A DNA stretch of 64,000 nucleotides from MWDV01 sp002070715 (GTDB lineage Bacteria > Verrucomicrobiota > Verrucomicrobiia > Limisphaerales > MWDV01). A program made the position numbers and the translations under genes. Of the stretch, positions 62,186-64,000 are shown piece after piece; the stretch's first letter is position 1, and each line of letters opens with the position of its first letter. A model generated the notes under the pieces. That model ran no database searches. It was not told the DNA's origin and saw only the letters and a program-made list of their open reading frames with translations. Location of the stretch: positions 1 to 64,000 of the forward strand of contig DAONTI010000012.1 in assembly GCA_035411585.1 (NCBI GenBank), written 5' to 3'.

Positions 62186-63187
62186 TTACTTCGCCTTGAC
62201 CACCCAGCCGGATTTAACCGTCAACTCGCCTTCGTAGGAAGCGCGGCTGCGGTCGGTTTGCGCGGATTGGATGGTGATTTCGCCCACCAGTTTTTCTTCG
62301 GTAAACACCACGCTGCCCTGGTCGTCCTTCACCTCCTGGGTCTCATACAGATTCAGCCGGTCGCCATTCTTGAATCCCTGCTGGGTGCCCAATGAAATGA
62401 TGATCGTGTCTTTACTCGGCGCCGCCAACACCTTGCCGGGCGTATTGCGCAGCGCGATCGCGAAGGCATTCAACTCGTCGGCTTGTTGACGGGCGGCGGT
62501 GGTCTTCTGCTTGACCCGGCCGGATTCCGGGAGCGACACCGGTCTCACTTCGTCGGTGATTTGCGTCAGCGCCTTCACCGTCGCCTTGCCCAGGGCGCTA
62601 TCCATGAATTCCTTGTTGTTAAAACCGATATCGCCGCCGTGTCCGCCAATGTTGACGCCCACGTCAAAACCCGCCCCTTTTTCCGCCGCGACGGCCGAGC
62701 CGGTCTTGATGATTTTGCGGCTGGCGGCGTCCACGAGCCGCCAGTCAATGCGCACGTCCGCCGTCGTGGTCTTGATGCCCAGGCGGCCAAGGTTGCCGGG
62801 GACGAAACCGCCCAAACCCACTTTGGATTCCTTGTTGCCGAACCGGGTGACCTTGGCGGTGAACATGAAATCCGCCGCGGCAAACCCGCCTTTTTCCACC
62901 GCCGCCGTCGTGTCCACCCAGCCATCCTGGCCCATGCGAATTTCGTCCTTCAACGTTTCCAGTTGGGTGGTTTCCAGGACGGTGAATTTATTGATCTTGG
63001 CCAATTCGGTGATGAGCATTTCCGCCAGGCCATCCCCCAGCGCTGGCTGCCAGAATTGGATGTGGGTGACGTCACCGCTGAACGGCGCGACAATGAGCGT
63101 AGGTAGTTCGCCTTGAGCCAAAATCCGCATGGGCAGAAAGGCCAATGCCGCCAGACAACCCGCGAGAGCAAACACGTTTCTTTTCAT
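62186..63187 (-). CDS. CsgG/HfaB-like exported protein
   Basis: ATG 63187 gives a 333-residue protein starting MKRNVFALAGCLAALAFLPM, a signal peptide whose -3/-1 region is ILAQ. It does not have a clear lipobox. The mature part reads LPTLIVAPFSGDVTHIQFWQ, LGDGLAEMLITELAKINKFT, VLETTQLETLKDEIRMGQDG and DFMFTAKVTRFGNKESKVGL. This is the pattern of CsgG-related outer-membrane pore and envelope assembly proteins. The C-terminal 120 residues (DTIIISLGTQQGFKNGDRLN...SGWVVKAK) add a beta-rich region. No curli subunit genes are near. A role in envelope export or assembly is plausible. Confidence 0.78.
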   Translation of the reverse strand: MKRNVFALAGCLAALAFLPMRILAQGELPTLIVAPFSGDVTHIQFWQPALGDGLAEMLITELAKINKFTVLETTQLETLKDEIRMGQDGWVDTTAAVEKGGFAAADFMFTAKVTRFGNKESKVGLGGFVPGNLGRLGIKTTTADVRIDWRLVDAASRKIIKTGSAVAAEKGAGFDVGVNIGGHGGDIGFNNKEFMDSALGKATVKALTQITDEVRPVSLPESGRVKQKTTAARQQADELNAFAIALRNTPGKVLAAPSKDTIIISLGTQQGFKNGDRLNLYETQEVKDDQGSVVFTEEKLVGEITIQSAQTDRSRASYEGELTVKSGWVVKAK

Positions 63188-63715
63188 AATCATGATCAAC
63201 TTTTCATTGACGGGCGCTTCCCCGCGTGATGCCGGCCCAGAGCCAGCTTCGCCCCGGGCAGCTGATTGGGGTTGCCGGTTCGCGTTCATCTGCGTCCGCA
63301 CCCAGTTCCATCCAACTGACCCGCCTCAACTCATCACTCTCCCCCGCCCGGGCCTTCTCCAACCGGCAGCGCCGCTGGGAAACAACGGCCCGCGCGCTTC
63401 AACGCGGCACCCGGCCGCGGTGGAAAGATGTATGAGTTGCGGACATCTATATCCCATATCCGCCGGTTGGCAAATTGTTTTCTAAAAATACCGGCGGCGT
63501 CGGTAAATTGCCTGCCACCGGCGCGGATGCCAGCCCTCGCGTTCCCGGGCGATCGCCCGTTCAATCCCGCCGTCTTTGCGCTTTTTTCGTTTTTTTGCTG
63601 ACAAACGGTCGGGCTGATTTACCCTGCGCCGATGTTTTGGGGATTGGCAAACTCAGCCGGCGCCCCCCGCCGGCCAGCTTGGATGGCGGCACTGAAATTC
63701 CGGCAATCGTAATTT
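63188..63715. other. intergenic region between divergent CsgG-like and FG-GAP genes
   Basis: About 530 bp without a credible gene. The part around 63475-63495 is AT-rich. No promoter, RNA or repeat could be assigned with confidence. Confidence 0.4.
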
Positions 63716-64000
63716 ATGATGTGGATCAAGACACTTGCACCCCGCTTGCGGGGAATTCTGGGGATCACCGGGCTCGCCGCATGGACGGCCTGCGCCACGC
63801 CGTTTGTCTATGAAACTGCGGTCGAATTTTTTGCCACGGGCGATTTCGACGGCGATGGCCGGAGCGATCTGGTCATCGTGGATAAGGCCACGGGCAAATG
63901 CCGCGCCGCGTATCAACTGAGCGAGGGACAGTTTACCTGGGCGGAGAGCCGGTCCACCCAGGTCCCGGGAATCACTGGGGTCACGGTCGGTCGCCTGTTG
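63716..64000 (+). CDS. exported FG-GAP/VCBS repeat protein, 5' part only
   Basis: An open frame from ATG 63716 (or 63719) runs through the right edge. The start MMWIKTLAPRLRGILGITGL...AAWTACA is a signal peptide, possibly with a lipobox-like AC. The mature part begins with FFATGDFDGDGRSDLVIVDK and then AAYQLSEGQFTW. The DFDGDGRSDLV calcium-binding loop is the hallmark of FG-GAP/VCBS repeats, which form beta-propellers on secreted or surface proteins. Only the first repeat lies in the window. Confidence 0.72.
   Translation, partial: MMWIKTLAPRLRGILGITGLAAWTACATPFVYETAVEFFATGDFDGDGRSDLVIVDKATGKCRAAYQLSEGQFTWAESRSTQVPGITGVTVGRLL

Overview
The window is GC-rich, densely coding bacterial chromosome. 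The genes point to Verrucomicrobiota, probably the Limisphaerales/Pedosphaera side (an inference, not a database match). The pointers are stand-alone pseudopilins with the FTLIELLVVIAIIG leader, giant LamG/Ig secreted proteins, a Minf_1886-like protein, and several exported proteins ending in a FYRxx motif.

Layout. 1-2.7 kb: a minus-strand accessory block with a SymE-like toxin cut by the window edge, a PD-(D/E)XK nuclease, an unknown protein and a sigma-like protein, ending beside tRNA-Phe(GAA). 3-6.8 kb: xerC overlapping a topoisomerase III gene. 7.2-9.5 kb: a small conserved protein, a polyprenol-phosphate-sugar synthase type GT2 and a Gfo/Idh/MocA oxidoreductase. 10-15.6 kb: a duplicated-domain secreted protein, a pseudopilin, a C39-like peptidase and a rhomboid protease. 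15.8-19.5 kb: a housekeeping cluster, SRP RNA-dnaX-ybaB-recR-HAD phosphatase. 20-27 kb: an MFS transporter, then a roughly 320 bp direct repeat enclosing an ISL3 transposase remnant and a second pseudopilin, then a 1197-residue LamG protein. 27-34.5 kb: a minus-strand cassette of PLD-SNF2 helicase, Eco57I-like methyltransferase, a 56-residue cyclotransferase-like ORF and a DprA-like protein. The last two overlap their upstream neighbours by ATGA. This is the best candidate for an undescribed or poorly described anti-phage or restriction system. 34.6-38.9 kb: a GH63-like glucosidase between 433 bp direct repeats, one of which carries a copy of the 3' end of the 1639-residue LamG gene that follows (38.6-43.5 kb).

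43.8-64 kb is mostly core: an M16 peptidase operon, a secreted glycosidase-like protein, leuS (with an in-frame 84 bp insertion), a PBP4-type carboxypeptidase fused to extra domains, msrB, carB, plsY, a GNAT-class V aminotransferase fusion, a CsgG-like lipoprotein/secretion protein, and the start of an FG-GAP repeat protein running off the right edge.

Functionally the window combines replication/repair genes, a surface programme of pseudopilins and LamG proteins with related C-termini, and accessory islands whose edges show duplication and gene remnants. Family calls rest on motifs read by eye; no searches were run.
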